NCBI RefSeq assembly: GCF_002204185.1
Contig: NZ_MXPU01000011.1
Span: 1-64,000 of the forward strand
DNA length: 64,000 nt
Source: Rhizobium esperanzae
GTDB taxonomy: Bacteria > Pseudomonadota > Alphaproteobacteria > Rhizobiales > Rhizobiaceae
Direction: 5' to 3'
Shown here: positions 8,550-17,483 of the stretch, one piece after another
Position numbering within the stretch: position 1 is the first letter of the stretch
Layout: every line of letters begins with the position of its first letter
Notes under the pieces: model-generated
Told to the model about the DNA's origin: nothing
Databases searched by the model: none
What the model saw: only the letters and a program-made list of their open reading frames with translations
Program-made: the position numbers and the translations under genes

Positions 8550-9356
8550 ATGAATTTTCTGCGCCGGGTTTTCCCGATTGCCGGGCTTATGCTTGCCGTG
8601 GCGCCGCTCAGTGGCTGCAACATCCTGATCCCCGATGTCGCCGCCGATTCGCCCGCCCGCTTCGTCCAGGAAACCTCGCCGGTCTTCTACCAGCCGCCGG
8701 GCGTCGATCCGCGCCGGGTGCGGCCCATCCCCGATCAGCCGGTGCCGCAGACGCGCGAACTCTACAAGACCCAGTTCCACCAGACCTACGGCCTGCCGCT
8801 CACCAATCCCGTGCATATGGCGATGTATGGCGAGCAGCGCGACGAGGATTTCACCCTGCCGGCGATCCCGGTCAGCCGTGTGCAGCCGCAATTCCTGCGC
8901 CAGGAAGTCGACTACCAGACGACCGAGCGCCCCGGCACCGTCGTCGTCGATACCAAGGCACGTTTCCTCTATTTGGTCGAGCCTAACGGCAAGGCGATGC
9001 GCTACGGCGTCGGCCTCGGCCGCGATGGTTACGCCTGGTCGGGCCGCGGCGTCATCCAGTGGAAGCAGAAATGGCCGCGCTGGACGCCGCCGGTCGAAAT
9101 GGTCTCGCGCCAGCCGGAAGTTCGCGCCTTTTCGGCGGAAAACGGCGGCATGAATCCCGGGCTTCAGAACCCGCTCGGCGCGCGCGCCATGTATATCTTC
9201 AAGGACGGCCAGGATACGCTCTATCGCATCCACGGCACGCCCGACTGGCAGTCGATCGGCAAGGCGACATCGTCGGGCTGCGTGCGCATGCTGAACCAGG
9301 ACGTCGTCGACCTCTACGACCGGCTTCCCGCAAAGGCGGAGATCGTTGTGATGTAG
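8550..9356 (+). CDS. L,D-transpeptidase lipoprotein (ErfK/YbiS/YnhG type)
   Basis: This 268-residue protein should catalyse 3-3 cross-linking of peptidoglycan, or attach proteins to it. The YkuD catalytic motif is complete near the C-terminus: H228 in HGTPDW and C244 in SSGCVRM. The N-terminus is a lipoprotein signal with lipobox LSGC, so C23 should be lipidated and the enzyme anchored in the periplasm. AGGGTGG precedes the ATG. It is followed 137 bases later by a close paralogue with the same architecture, pointing to a tandem duplication. Confidence 0.93.
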   Translation: MNFLRRVFPIAGLMLAVAPLSGCNILIPDVAADSPARFVQETSPVFYQPPGVDPRRVRPIPDQPVPQTRELYKTQFHQTYGLPLTNPVHMAMYGEQRDEDFTLPAIPVSRVQPQFLRQEVDYQTTERPGTVVVDTKARFLYLVEPNGKAMRYGVGLGRDGYAWSGRGVIQWKQKWPRWTPPVEMVSRQPEVRAFSAENGGMNPGLQNPLGARAMYIFKDGQDTLYRIHGTPDWQSIGKATSSGCVRMLNQDVVDLYDRLPAKAEIVVM

Positions 9357-9493
9357 CGCTGCAACAGCGCTCTTCATATCGTCGGTTCCACCAGGAACAC
9401 GTCTGCGTGAAGCTATGGTTTATTTGGCGCAAGCCGATAGATTTCATGATGTCGTAATGGATTCCCGCATCAACAGGAAATCAGTCCCGCGTC

Positions 9494-10228
9494 ATGAGTT
9501 CCGATAGACATCTTTCCCGCCGCAGCTTTCTCTCCCTTTCGGCACTGACCGCCGCCTCCGCGCTCACCGGCTGCGCCTCTTCCGCCAACACCGTGACATC
9601 GGGCGACACGTCGATCATCTACCGTTCGCCGGGCCGCCTGTTCCAGTCGCCGGCAGCCTCGAGCGTGCCGAGCGGCCCCGAGCTTGCCGTGATGTACGGC
9701 CCGATCGAAGACGGCGGCTTCCTCATTCCCGCCGTTCCCTATGAACAGATCGATCCACGCTACTATCGCCAGCGTGTCCTCGACCCCACCGGCCAGCCGC
9801 CGGGCACCATCGTCGTCGATACGCCGTCGCGCTTCCTCTATCTCGTCCAGGCCGACGGCATGGCGATGCGCTACGGCGTCGGCATCGGTCGCGAGGGCTT
9901 CGCCTGGCAGGGATCGGGCGTCATCCAGTGGCGTCAGAAATGGCCGCGCTGGAAGCCGCCGAACGAGATGGTCGCCCGCCAGCCGGAACTGGTCAAATAT
10001 TCGATCGATAACGGCGGCATGGAGCCGGGCCTGAAAAACCCGCTCGGCGCCCGCGCCCTTTATATCTTCTCGAACGGCGAGGACACGCTCTACCGCCTGC
10101 ACGGCAACCCCGACTGGCGCTCGATCGGCAAGGCCGTCTCCTCGGGCTGCGTCCGGCTGTTGAACCAGGATATCATCGATCTCTACGACCGCGTCCCAAC
10201 GAAGGCGCCGATCGTGGTCTGGCAATAA
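9494..10228 (+). CDS. L,D-transpeptidase lipoprotein, second tandem copy
   Basis: This 244-residue paralogue of the preceding gene shares with it the stretch around MRYGVG and the catalytic region: H203 in HGNPDW and C219 in SSGCVRL. Its signal differs: a twin-arginine stretch (SRRSFLSL) followed by a lipobox LTGC with C27, so it may be exported folded through Tat and then lipidated, whereas the first copy looks Sec-dependent. The role is again peptidoglycan cross-linking in the periplasm. The divergent N-termini and conserved catalytic ends suggest an old duplication with changed export (inference). Confidence 0.93.
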   Translation: MSSDRHLSRRSFLSLSALTAASALTGCASSANTVTSGDTSIIYRSPGRLFQSPAASSVPSGPELAVMYGPIEDGGFLIPAVPYEQIDPRYYRQRVLDPTGQPPGTIVVDTPSRFLYLVQADGMAMRYGVGIGREGFAWQGSGVIQWRQKWPRWKPPNEMVARQPELVKYSIDNGGMEPGLKNPLGARALYIFSNGEDTLYRLHGNPDWRSIGKAVSSGCVRLLNQDIIDLYDRVPTKAPIVVWQ

Positions 10229-10477
10229 CTGCCGCTGGGGCGGCCGCGATCCGGCCGCCTCAGCTCGCTTCGTCGGGCATCTGTCGTCCGCCCGGAGAAG
10301 TTTTATTTTCGAGATAGCATTGCTTAATTCGATAAAGAGCCTACATGGGGCGTATCGAATATTGCTTGCGACCTTTGTCCGTGCGCTGAATGCGCTTCGT
10401 CAGATCTCTCTCAACATCGATATTGCCCGCGGACATCCTTCCCCGGGTGCACTCTAACGGTTGAAAAGGAGATCGTT

Positions 10478-10687
10478 ATGAATTCAGGCGTCGTCAAGTG
10501 GTTCAATGGCACCAAGGGTTTTGGCTTCATCCAGCCCGACGATGGTTCCACGGATGTTTTCGTCCACATTTCGGCAGTCGAACGCGCCGGCATGCGCGAA
10601 CTGACCGAAGGCCAGAAGGTCCGCTACGATCTGGTCCGCGACAAGCGGTCCGGCAAGAATTCGGCCGATAACCTTCAGGCCGCATGA
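10478..10687 (+). CDS. Cold-shock domain protein (CspA family)
   Basis: This 69-residue single cold-shock domain binds single-stranded RNA or DNA and acts as an RNA chaperone. RNP1 reads KGFGFI (13-18) and RNP2 VFVHI (27-31). The ATG follows AAAAGGAG. It is preceded by 249 bases without a gene, long enough for the extended leader that controls many csp messages. No clear cold-box sequence is visible to me. A hairpin terminator lies at 10793-10820. Family members are often abundant without cold, so induction is not assured. Confidence 0.95.
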   Translation: MNSGVVKWFNGTKGFGFIQPDDGSTDVFVHISAVERAGMRELTEGQKVRYDLVRDKRSGKNSADNLQAA

Positions 10688-10702
10688 TTGTCGTTCGTCT
10701 GG

Positions 10703-10757
10703 GCTGACCACAGATTGCGGCGAGCTGACCACGGATGTACTGGCGGCGCGCTGACCA
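10703..10757 (+). repeat. Three spaced copies of GCTGACCA in the cspA 3' region
   Basis: The motif GCTGACCA occurs at 10703, 10724 and 10750 between the cold-shock gene and its terminator. The first two share a longer core (GCTGACCAC followed by GAT). Spacings of 21 and 26 bases place them in the 3' untranslated part of the message. No family is recognised. Confidence 0.6.
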
Positions 10758-10792
10758 TCAAAGGCAGCTTTGTGGCTGAATGACTGGAAGAG

Positions 10793-10820
10793 GTCGGGTT
10801 CAAGCCCGGCCTTTTTGTTT
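10793..10820 (+). terminator. Rho-independent terminator after the cold-shock gene
   Basis: GTCGGG (10793-10798) pairs with CCCGGC (10805-10810), one G-U pair included, around a TTCAAG loop. The T-rich tail CTTTTTGTTT follows directly. Confidence 0.75.
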
Positions 10821-10855
10821 TGAAATTGAGCAGCCGAAGAGTTGAGGGACGCGGG

Positions 10856-11140
10856 ATGAGCAGATCAAGCTATAAAGTCGGCGACATGATCGTGCTGAAG
10901 TCCGGCCTGACCCGCACGGCAAAGGCAGACAAGCGGTGCCGGATCGCCAGCATCCTGCCCAACGATCACGGGCACGTGCAATATCGCGTTCAGTTCACCG
11001 GCGAGAATTTCGAGCGCCGCATTACCGAGGACGATATCGACATCGGGGAATCGCCACGGCGGGCGGCACTCGAGGCGGCTGCCAAAGCCGATGACGCCGA
11101 GCCATGGCTGAAATTTTCGGGAATCCGCATGGGCAAGTAG
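10856..11140 (+). CDS. Small protein of unknown function
   Basis: This 94-residue soluble protein opens with [17 protein letters not shown], which reads like a short beta-barrel (KOW- or SH3-like) segment, and ends in a charged helix rich in Ala and Asp. I recognise no family. The ATG at 10856 is preceded by GAGGGACGCGGG; an earlier in-frame start at 10820 runs through the terminator tail and is unlikely. It lies ahead of the S21 gene on the same strand with 55 bases between, so a link to translation or RNA binding is possible but unproven. Confidence 0.7.
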   Translation: MSRSSYKVGDMIVLKSGLTRTAKADKRCRIASILPNDHGHVQYRVQFTGENFERRITEDDIDIGESPRRAALEAAAKADDAEPWLKFSGIRMGK

Positions 11141-11195
11141 CCCACCATTTTCACCATATGATAGCGGCCTCGCCGCCAACAGGAAGGATATTCGT

Positions 11196-11432
11196 TTGCA
11201 GGTACTCGTCAGGGATAACAATGTCGATCAGGCGTTGCGTGTGCTTAAGAAAAAGATGCAGCGCGAAGGACTTTTCCGGGAAATGAAAGCGCGCAGCGCC
11301 TATGAGAAGCCGTCGGAGAAGCGTGCCCGCGAAAAGGGGGAGGCCGTTCGCCGCCAGCGCAAGCTTGCCCGCAAGAAGCTGCAGCGCGAAGGCCTGCTGC
11401 CGGCGCCGAAAAAGGCTGTCCGCGCTCGCTGA
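11196..11432 (+). CDS. rpsU: 30S ribosomal protein S21
   Basis: This 78-residue basic protein of the small ribosomal subunit shows the S21 pattern: [20 protein letters not shown], then [20 protein letters not shown] and a long Lys/Arg tail. The start codon is TTG at 11196 with AGGAAGGA seven bases upstream; no ATG or GTG fits better. The tail [12 protein letters not shown] and the small unrelated neighbours suggest this may be a second copy beside a main rpsU elsewhere (inference). S21 contacts the 3' end of 16S rRNA and affects start-site choice. Confidence 0.93.
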   Translation: MQVLVRDNNVDQALRVLKKKMQREGLFREMKARSAYEKPSEKRAREKGEAVRRQRKLARKKLQREGLLPAPKKAVRAR

Positions 11433-11572
11433 TCCGACCGTGGCATGCCGGCCGTGGTGTCACGGGCCGGTCGCCACATCTCGGCTTTGTGGAATCGCGT
11501 CCTGGCCGTAAAATGATGTTGGCAGCCGCAATGCAAGGATCAAACGCCGCCATCATCTGAGAAAGTGGGCAC

Positions 11573-11809
11573 ATGACCGCCACCAAGGGAGAATTCTTCA
11601 ACCCCGCCAAGCTGTCGTCCCGCGACAAGGCGGAGGTCACCGATCACACGGCGCGCGCCATTATCGCAGCCGAAGCATCGGCCCGTGACAAGAAGACGGA
11701 GAAGCTGAGGGCGCTGCGTCTGCAGCAGGCCGCCGAAGAATCGGAAGCCTCACCTACGCCTGCAAAAAAGCGGCGCTCAACTGCGAAGGTCGCCAAGCGG
11801 CGCTCCTGA
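11573..11809 (+). CDS. Small basic protein of unknown function
   Basis: This 78-residue protein opens with MTATKGEFFNPAKLSSRDKA, continues as an Ala-, Glu- and Arg-rich helix, and ends in a strongly basic tail (KKRRSTAKVAKRRS). The composition suggests nucleic-acid binding. I recognise no domain. It lies 140 bases after rpsU and converges with ohrR, 39 bases away. Confidence 0.65.
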   Translation: MTATKGEFFNPAKLSSRDKAEVTDHTARAIIAAEASARDKKTEKLRALRLQQAAEESEASPTPAKKRRSTAKVAKRRS

Positions 11810-11848
11810 TCCCGCCATAGCCGCCAATGGGCTCGGGGGCAGGGGCTT

Positions 11849-12331
11849 TCAGCCCTCGCCGGCCCGGCCGAGATTGACCCGCAGCCGGTGCAGCATGTCG
11901 CGCATCTCGGCCATTTCCTCGATCGTGCAGCCGGCGGCTTTCCCGATCGCCCTCATGATCGTATCGACCTCTCCCTTCATCGCTTCGCCCTTCGGCGTCA
12001 GCGACACGATCACCTGCCGCTCGTCGCGCAGATCGCGGATGCGCTTGATCAGCCCGCTCTGTTCCAACCGTTTCAACAGCGGTGACAGCGTGCCCGAATC
12101 GAGGTCCAACTGCTCGCCGATCGTCTTCACCGGCAGGGCGCTGCGTTCCCACAGCACCAGCATCACCAGATATTGCGGATAGGTGAGACCGACCCTGTCG
12201 AGGATCGGTTTATAGGCCCGGGTAAAAGCATGCGCCGTCGCGTAGACGGCGAAGCATAGCTGCTTTTCCAGCCGCTTCTCCTCCTCAGGTATCTCCATCG
12301 TCTTTGCCGTTAGCGCTTTCATATCCGTCAT
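11849..12331 (-). CDS. ohrR: Organic hydroperoxide-sensing MarR-family repressor
   Basis: This 160-residue winged-helix regulator matches OhrR. The N-terminal stretch EKQLCFAVYATAH places the peroxide-sensing cysteine at C26, and SGTLSPLLKRLE with RDERQV forms the recognition helix and wing. Family members repress ohr until the cysteine is oxidised by organic hydroperoxides. The divergent ohr gene starts 126 bases away with a palindrome between, which settles the assignment. The start at 12331 is chosen from three in-frame possibilities; 12322 is as good, and 12445 would run across the operator. Confidence 0.93.
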   Translation of the reverse strand: MTDMKALTAKTMEIPEEEKRLEKQLCFAVYATAHAFTRAYKPILDRVGLTYPQYLVMLVLWERSALPVKTIGEQLDLDSGTLSPLLKRLEQSGLIKRIRDLRDERQVIVSLTPKGEAMKGEVDTIMRAIGKAAGCTIEEMAEMRDMLHRLRVNLGRAGEG

Positions 12332-12371
12332 CCCCGAGGCTGCGATTGTCCTCTTTCCACCCGTGAAATGC

Positions 12372-12405
12372 AATTTGCAAAATTCACTTGTGTGCAATTT
12401 AATTG
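12372..12405. promoter_or_regulatory. Probable OhrR operator between ohrR and ohr
   Basis: CAATTTAATTG (12395-12405) is an inverted repeat of CAATT/AATTG around one base. AATTTGCAAAATT (12372-12384) is a second near-palindrome. Known OhrR boxes are A/T-rich with CAATT/AATTG halves, and the position 52 bases before the ohr start fits repression. Confidence 0.7.
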
Positions 12406-12456
12406 TGCGATAGTAAAAGGCCAACCCGATCGAAGGGCCAACCAAAGGAGATCGTC

Positions 12457-12879
12457 ATGCCTATTCTTTATACAACCAAAGCCTCCGCCACCGGCGGCCG
12501 CGCCGGCCGCGCCGTTTCCGAAAACGGCGTTCTGGACGTGACGCTGACCGTTCCCAAGGAACTCGGCGGCGACGGCGCAACCGGCACCAATCCCGAACAG
12601 CTTTTCGCTGCCGGCTATTCCGCCTGCTTCCTCGGTGCCTTGAAATTTGTCGCAGGCCAGCAGAAGGTCAAGATTCCGGAAGACACGACCGTCTCGGCCA
12701 AGGTCGGCATTGGCCCGCGCGAAGATGGCACCGGCTTCGGCATCGAAGTGGCGCTGACCGTCACTATCCCTGGTCTCGAGCGTGAAACCGCCGAAAAACT
12801 CGCTGCCGCAGCCCACATCGTCTGCCCCTACAGCCACGCCATGCGCACCTCGACCGAAGTTCCGGTCACCGTCGCCTGA
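12457..12879 (+). CDS. ohr: Organic hydroperoxide resistance protein
   Basis: This 140-residue thiol peroxidase of the Ohr/OsmC family reduces organic and fatty-acid hydroperoxides using a reactive cysteine pair. Both are present: C57 in AGYSACFLGAL and C123 in HIVCPYSHAMR. The length and the opening (ILYTTKASATGGR) match Ohr rather than OsmC. The ATG at 12457 has AAAGGAG seven bases upstream. Control by the divergent ohrR is expected. A strong hairpin at 12978-13007 closes the unit. Confidence 0.96.
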   Translation: MPILYTTKASATGGRAGRAVSENGVLDVTLTVPKELGGDGATGTNPEQLFAAGYSACFLGALKFVAGQQKVKIPEDTTVSAKVGIGPREDGTGFGIEVALTVTIPGLERETAEKLAAAAHIVCPYSHAMRTSTEVPVTVA

Positions 12880-12977
12880 TCCAGGCGCGCTGGGCAACAG
12901 CTGCGGGCGATGGCCTTCGGCTTCGGTTGGAGCCATCGCTTGTCTGCTGCTAACATCAACGTAGTACCCTAGCCTTG

Positions 12978-13007
12978 CCGGGGTCGAGCCATTTGTCTCG
13001 ACCCCGG
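12978..13007. terminator. Hairpin between the convergent ohr and marR genes
   Basis: CCGGGGTCGAG (12978-12988) and CTCGACCCCGG (12997-13007) form a perfect 11-bp stem with an eight-base loop. No T-run follows on either strand, so it may act as a transcript end with Rho or as an mRNA-stabilising fold. Confidence 0.55.
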
Positions 13008-13040
13008 TCGGTGCCGGCAGGCGGATGAGGGGCGGCCGTC

Positions 13041-13556
13041 CTATTCGCCCATCGTCGGCCCATTGTGGCGCGACCGGCGAACGACCGGCTTCGGCGTCTC
13101 CCCCGTCATCCCCGACACCGTCTGCAAGTCCTGCCGCAGCCGCGCGGAGCTTCCGTCCGGCAGCTTTCGATCGAGCGCCGCATGAGTGTCTTTCCAGATC
13201 GGCAGCGCCCTTGCCAGCACCGTCCTGCCTTCGCCGGTGAGGGCAAGCAGCCGGCCGCGCCTGTCCTTCGGATTCTCCATCACGCTTACCCAGCCCTTGC
13301 GCTGCAGCGGCTTCAGGGCCGCAGTCAGCGTCGTCTGGTCCATGGCGAGGAGGGCTGCGACCGGTCCCATTGGCGGAGGCTCCGGCCGGTTGAGCGACAT
13401 CATCAGCGAAAACTGCCCGTTGGTCAGCCCCGCCGGCCGCAGCGCGTCGTCGAATAGGCGGGCGAGCGCCCGCGCCGCCCGCTGCGCATGCAGGCAGAGG
13501 CAGGTATCGCGCACCAGCAGCGTTGTAGAGAAAGGAATTTCAACCGAATTTGACAT
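13041..13556 (-). CDS. MarR-family transcriptional regulator
   Basis: This 171-residue regulator has a winged helix-turn-helix: the recognition helix reads MDQTTLTAALKPLQRKG and the wing ENPKDRRGRLLALT. Cysteines near the N-terminus (DTCLCLH) could sense oxidants, but this is speculation. It is divergent from the DUF899-DUF1579-VOC genes, with an ATTGATATCAAT palindrome between, so it likely represses them and itself. The inducer is unknown. Confidence 0.88.
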   Translation of the reverse strand: MSNSVEIPFSTTLLVRDTCLCLHAQRAARALARLFDDALRPAGLTNGQFSLMMSLNRPEPPPMGPVAALLAMDQTTLTAALKPLQRKGWVSVMENPKDRRGRLLALTGEGRTVLARALPIWKDTHAALDRKLPDGSSARLRQDLQTVSGMTGETPKPVVRRSRHNGPTMGE

Positions 13557-13567
13557 GCTCTATTTCT

Positions 13568-13579
13568 ATTGATATCAAT
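13568..13579. promoter_or_regulatory. Probable MarR operator
   Basis: ATTGATATCAAT is a perfect 12-bp palindrome 12 bases from the marR start and 66 bases before the DUF899 start. It lies where a MarR dimer would block both divergent promoters. Confidence 0.6.
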
Positions 13580-13601
13580 GTAATTAGTCAAGGAGAAGGA
13601 G

Positions 13602-13655
13602 ATGAGCCGGCTTCACCGGCCCGCGCCGGAGGAGGGCGCATCCCATGCAGAATGA
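13602..13655 (+). CDS. Possible 17-codon leader overlapping the DUF899 start
   Basis: An ATG at 13602 sits directly behind a very strong site (AAGGAGAAGGAG) and opens 17 codons (MSRLHRPAPEEGASHAE) ending in TGA at 13653-13655, eleven bases past the DUF899 ATG in another phase. The overlap would let ribosomes re-start on DUF899. No known peptide is recognised; it may simply be a misplaced ribosome site. Confidence 0.3.
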   Translation: MSRLHRPAPEEGASHAE

Positions 13656-14373
13656 GGTTGTTTCCCGCGAGAAATGGCTTGAGGCCCGCCGCGCCCTGCT
13701 CTTGAAGGAAAAGGAGGCGACGAGGCTGCGCGACAGCATCAACGCCGAGCGCTTGGCGCTGCCGTGGGTGAAGGTCGACAAGGATTATGTCTTCGACACG
13801 CCCGAGGGAAAGAAGTCGCTTGCCGATCTCTTCGATGGCCGCAGCCAGCTTTTGATCTATCATTTCATGCTCGGTCCCGACTGGCAGGCCGGCTGCCCCG
13901 GCTGCTCCTTCCTGTCGGATCACGTCGATGGCGCCCTGCCGCATCTCAACCATCACGACGTCACCTGGGTCGCTGTTTCGCGTGCCCCGCTCGAGAAGAT
14001 CGCCGCCTACAAAAAGCGCATGGGCTGGAAATTCCCCTGGGTCTCGTCCTTCGGCAGCGATTTCAATTTCGATTATCACGTCTCTTTCAGTCCGGAGGAC
14101 CTTGCCAAAGACAAAGTCTTCTACAATTTCACTTCTATCGAGCCGGCTGAGGCCCATGACGAACTGCCGGGCCTCAGTGCCTTCTACCGCAACGACAAGG
14201 GCGAGGTCTTCCATACCTATTCGAGCTATGCCCGCGGGCCGGAAGAACTGATCGGAACCCTGATGATCCTCGACCGCGCGCCGAAGGGCCGCAACGAGGA
14301 AAGCACCATGAATTTCGTGCGCCGCCATGACGAATATGAGGATGCTCCGAAGACATCGTCCTGCTGTCACTGA
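13645..14373 (+). CDS. DUF899 thioredoxin-fold protein
   Basis: This 242-residue DUF899 family member resembles thioredoxin/AhpC-like folds. A CPGC motif at 84-87 (within DWQAGCPGCSFL) takes the place of the redox centre, and the protein ends in a cysteine-rich SSCCH. WVAVSRAPLEK and MGWKFPWVSS are typical of the family. The biochemical role is not established. GGAGGAG lies upstream of the ATG at 13645. It is the first of three closely spaced genes with DUF1579 and VOC proteins, opposite a MarR regulator. Confidence 0.88.
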   Translation: MQNEVVSREKWLEARRALLLKEKEATRLRDSINAERLALPWVKVDKDYVFDTPEGKKSLADLFDGRSQLLIYHFMLGPDWQAGCPGCSFLSDHVDGALPHLNHHDVTWVAVSRAPLEKIAAYKKRMGWKFPWVSSFGSDFNFDYHVSFSPEDLAKDKVFYNFTSIEPAEAHDELPGLSAFYRNDKGEVFHTYSSYARGPEELIGTLMILDRAPKGRNEESTMNFVRRHDEYEDAPKTSSCCH

Positions 14374-14416
14374 GCAATCAAACATCTGGGATATCGTCAT
14401 TCGAAGGGAGAAGAGA

Positions 14417-14884
14417 ATGATGAAGGCCGCCGAAGTACTGAAAGAGCATTCCTTTTTGGAAAGACTGGTCGGCGATTGGAGCGTCACCGCACCCGAGATG
14501 TCCGACGGCAACGACTGGAGGGAGACCGTCCGCTCGCTCCACGGCATCTGGTTTGTCGCCGAAGGGACCGGCCATATGCCCGATGGCAAACCGGCCACCA
14601 CGATCCTGACGCTCGGCTACAACGCCGAAAAGAACAAATATGTCGGCAGCTGGATCGGCAGCATGATGGACTATATGTGGGTCTATGAGGGCGAGGTCGA
14701 CGCCTCCGGCAATGTTCTCGACCTCTATACGACGGGACCTGACTTCAGCGGCGAGGGCCTCGCCGATTACCGCGAGCGGATCACCTTTATCGACGACCAT
14801 CGCCGCACCTTCACATCCAGCGCCAGGCAGGCCGACGGCTCGTGGAAGCAGTTCATGGAAGCGCATTACACCCGCAGGATCTGA
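14417..14884 (+). CDS. DUF1579 family protein
   Basis: This 155-residue protein opens with a conserved tryptophan segment (FLERLVGDWSVTAPEM) and continues as an antiparallel barrel (YVGSWIGSMMDYMW, LDLYTTGPDF). DUF1579 proteins are small cytoplasmic beta-barrels of unknown ligand. The start at 14417 follows GAAGGGAGAAGAG. It lies 43 bases after the DUF899 gene and 48 before the VOC gene, so the three are probably one transcript. Confidence 0.85.
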   Translation: MMKAAEVLKEHSFLERLVGDWSVTAPEMSDGNDWRETVRSLHGIWFVAEGTGHMPDGKPATTILTLGYNAEKNKYVGSWIGSMMDYMWVYEGEVDASGNVLDLYTTGPDFSGEGLADYRERITFIDDHRRTFTSSARQADGSWKQFMEAHYTRRI

Positions 14885-14932
14885 CAATCACGGCGCCCCC
14901 AAGCGAAAAGGAGGCGTCAGAAGAGGGAGAGC

Positions 14933-15715
14933 ATGATGTCCAAGATGCATGGAAAGTTCATCTGGTGTGAGCTGATGACCCCCGACACCTCAGCCGCCGC
15001 AAAATTCTACAGCTCCGTCGTCGGCTGGACCACCTCCGAAATGAAGGTGGAAGGCATGCCGACCTATACGGTCTTCGAGGCGAACGGTATCGGCGTTGCC
15101 GGCCTGATGGAGTTTCCGTCCGATCTCGCAGGCCAGGGCATACCGCCGAACTGGACGGGCTATGTCGGCGTCGACGATGTCGACCAGACGGCAAAGGATT
15201 TCGCCGCCAATGGCGGGGCGGTGCGCCGTCCGCCGCAGGACATCCCGACCATCGGCCGCTTCGCCGTGGTCGCCGATCCGCATGGCGCCGTCATTTGCAT
15301 CATGACGCCGGCGCCGAGGGAGCAGACCCGGCCGGAACTGGCCCCCGACGCGCCCGGCAATATCGGCTGGCGCGAGCTCTACGCCGGCAACGGCAAAGAG
15401 GCGCTGGACTTTTATTCCAAGCGGTTCGGCTGGACGAAGGATAGTGAAATGGACATGGGGCCGATGGGCGTCTACTACATCTTCGCCCATGACGGCCGGC
15501 AGACCGGCGGCATGATGACCAAACCGGACAACCTGCCGATGACCTTCTGGTGCTACTATTTCATCGTGCCGGCGCTCGATGCCGCGATCGAACGCGTCAC
15601 CTCAGGCGGCGGCAAGGTCGTCAACGGCCCGATGGAAGTCCCCGGCGGCAGCTGGATCATCCAGGCCACCGATCCCCAGGGGGCCTTCTTCTGTCTGGTG
15701 GCGCCGAAGCGGTAG
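14933..15715 (+). CDS. Two-domain VOC family protein
   Basis: This 260-residue protein holds two glyoxalase/bleomycin-resistance (VOC) domains, about 6-125 and 140-258. Each begins with the family pattern of a residue pair before FY and W (AAKFYSSVVGW; ALDFYSKRFGW). VOC proteins use metal-dependent or purely binding sites for small organics. Domain two ends GGSWIIQATDPQGAFFCLV. It is the last gene of the MarR-controlled unit; the combination with DUF899 and DUF1579 suggests detoxification of an organic compound (inference). GAAGAGGGAGAG precedes the ATG. Confidence 0.9.
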   Translation: MMSKMHGKFIWCELMTPDTSAAAKFYSSVVGWTTSEMKVEGMPTYTVFEANGIGVAGLMEFPSDLAGQGIPPNWTGYVGVDDVDQTAKDFAANGGAVRRPPQDIPTIGRFAVVADPHGAVICIMTPAPREQTRPELAPDAPGNIGWRELYAGNGKEALDFYSKRFGWTKDSEMDMGPMGVYYIFAHDGRQTGGMMTKPDNLPMTFWCYYFIVPALDAAIERVTSGGGKVVNGPMEVPGGSWIIQATDPQGAFFCLVAPKR

Positions 15716-15738
15716 TGATATTGGCGGTAGTACCGTAA

Positions 15739-15937
15739 GGCCCCCTCATCCGACCCTTCGGGCCCCCTTCTCCCCGATCGGTAGAAGGGGAGTTGCGGCA
15801 GCGGCCTCTTCTTGCCGCTGCCGTTTGCGATGGAGGAAACAGTACGGCAGATCCCTTCTCCCCATGGGGGTCCGAAGGACGGGTCGAGACCCGTGGCTCG
15901 ACCCAGGCAAAGATGCCGGCAGGCAGATAAGGGGGCC
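15739..15937. repeat. Intergenic palindromic repeat (family B)
   Basis: The outer ends GGCCCCCTCATC (15739-15750) and GATAAGGGGGCC (15926-15937) are inverted with one mismatch. Inner segments (CTTCTCCCC, GGGGAG, GCCGGCAGGC) match the family seen again at 19851-20007. It fills the gap between two convergent genes. Confidence 0.8.
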
Positions 15938-15960
15938 ACACGGCACGCCGCCGCCATCCA

Positions 15961-17481
<1,521 letters not shown>

Positions 17482-17483
17482 GA

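Noticed and set aside
10703..10757. Possible CRISPR-like repeat
   Set aside because: The units are only eight to nine bases, spacers are unequal and no cas gene is present.
15739..15937. Possible insertion sequence remnant
   Set aside because: It is a palindrome with family members of the same short length and no transposase or target duplication.
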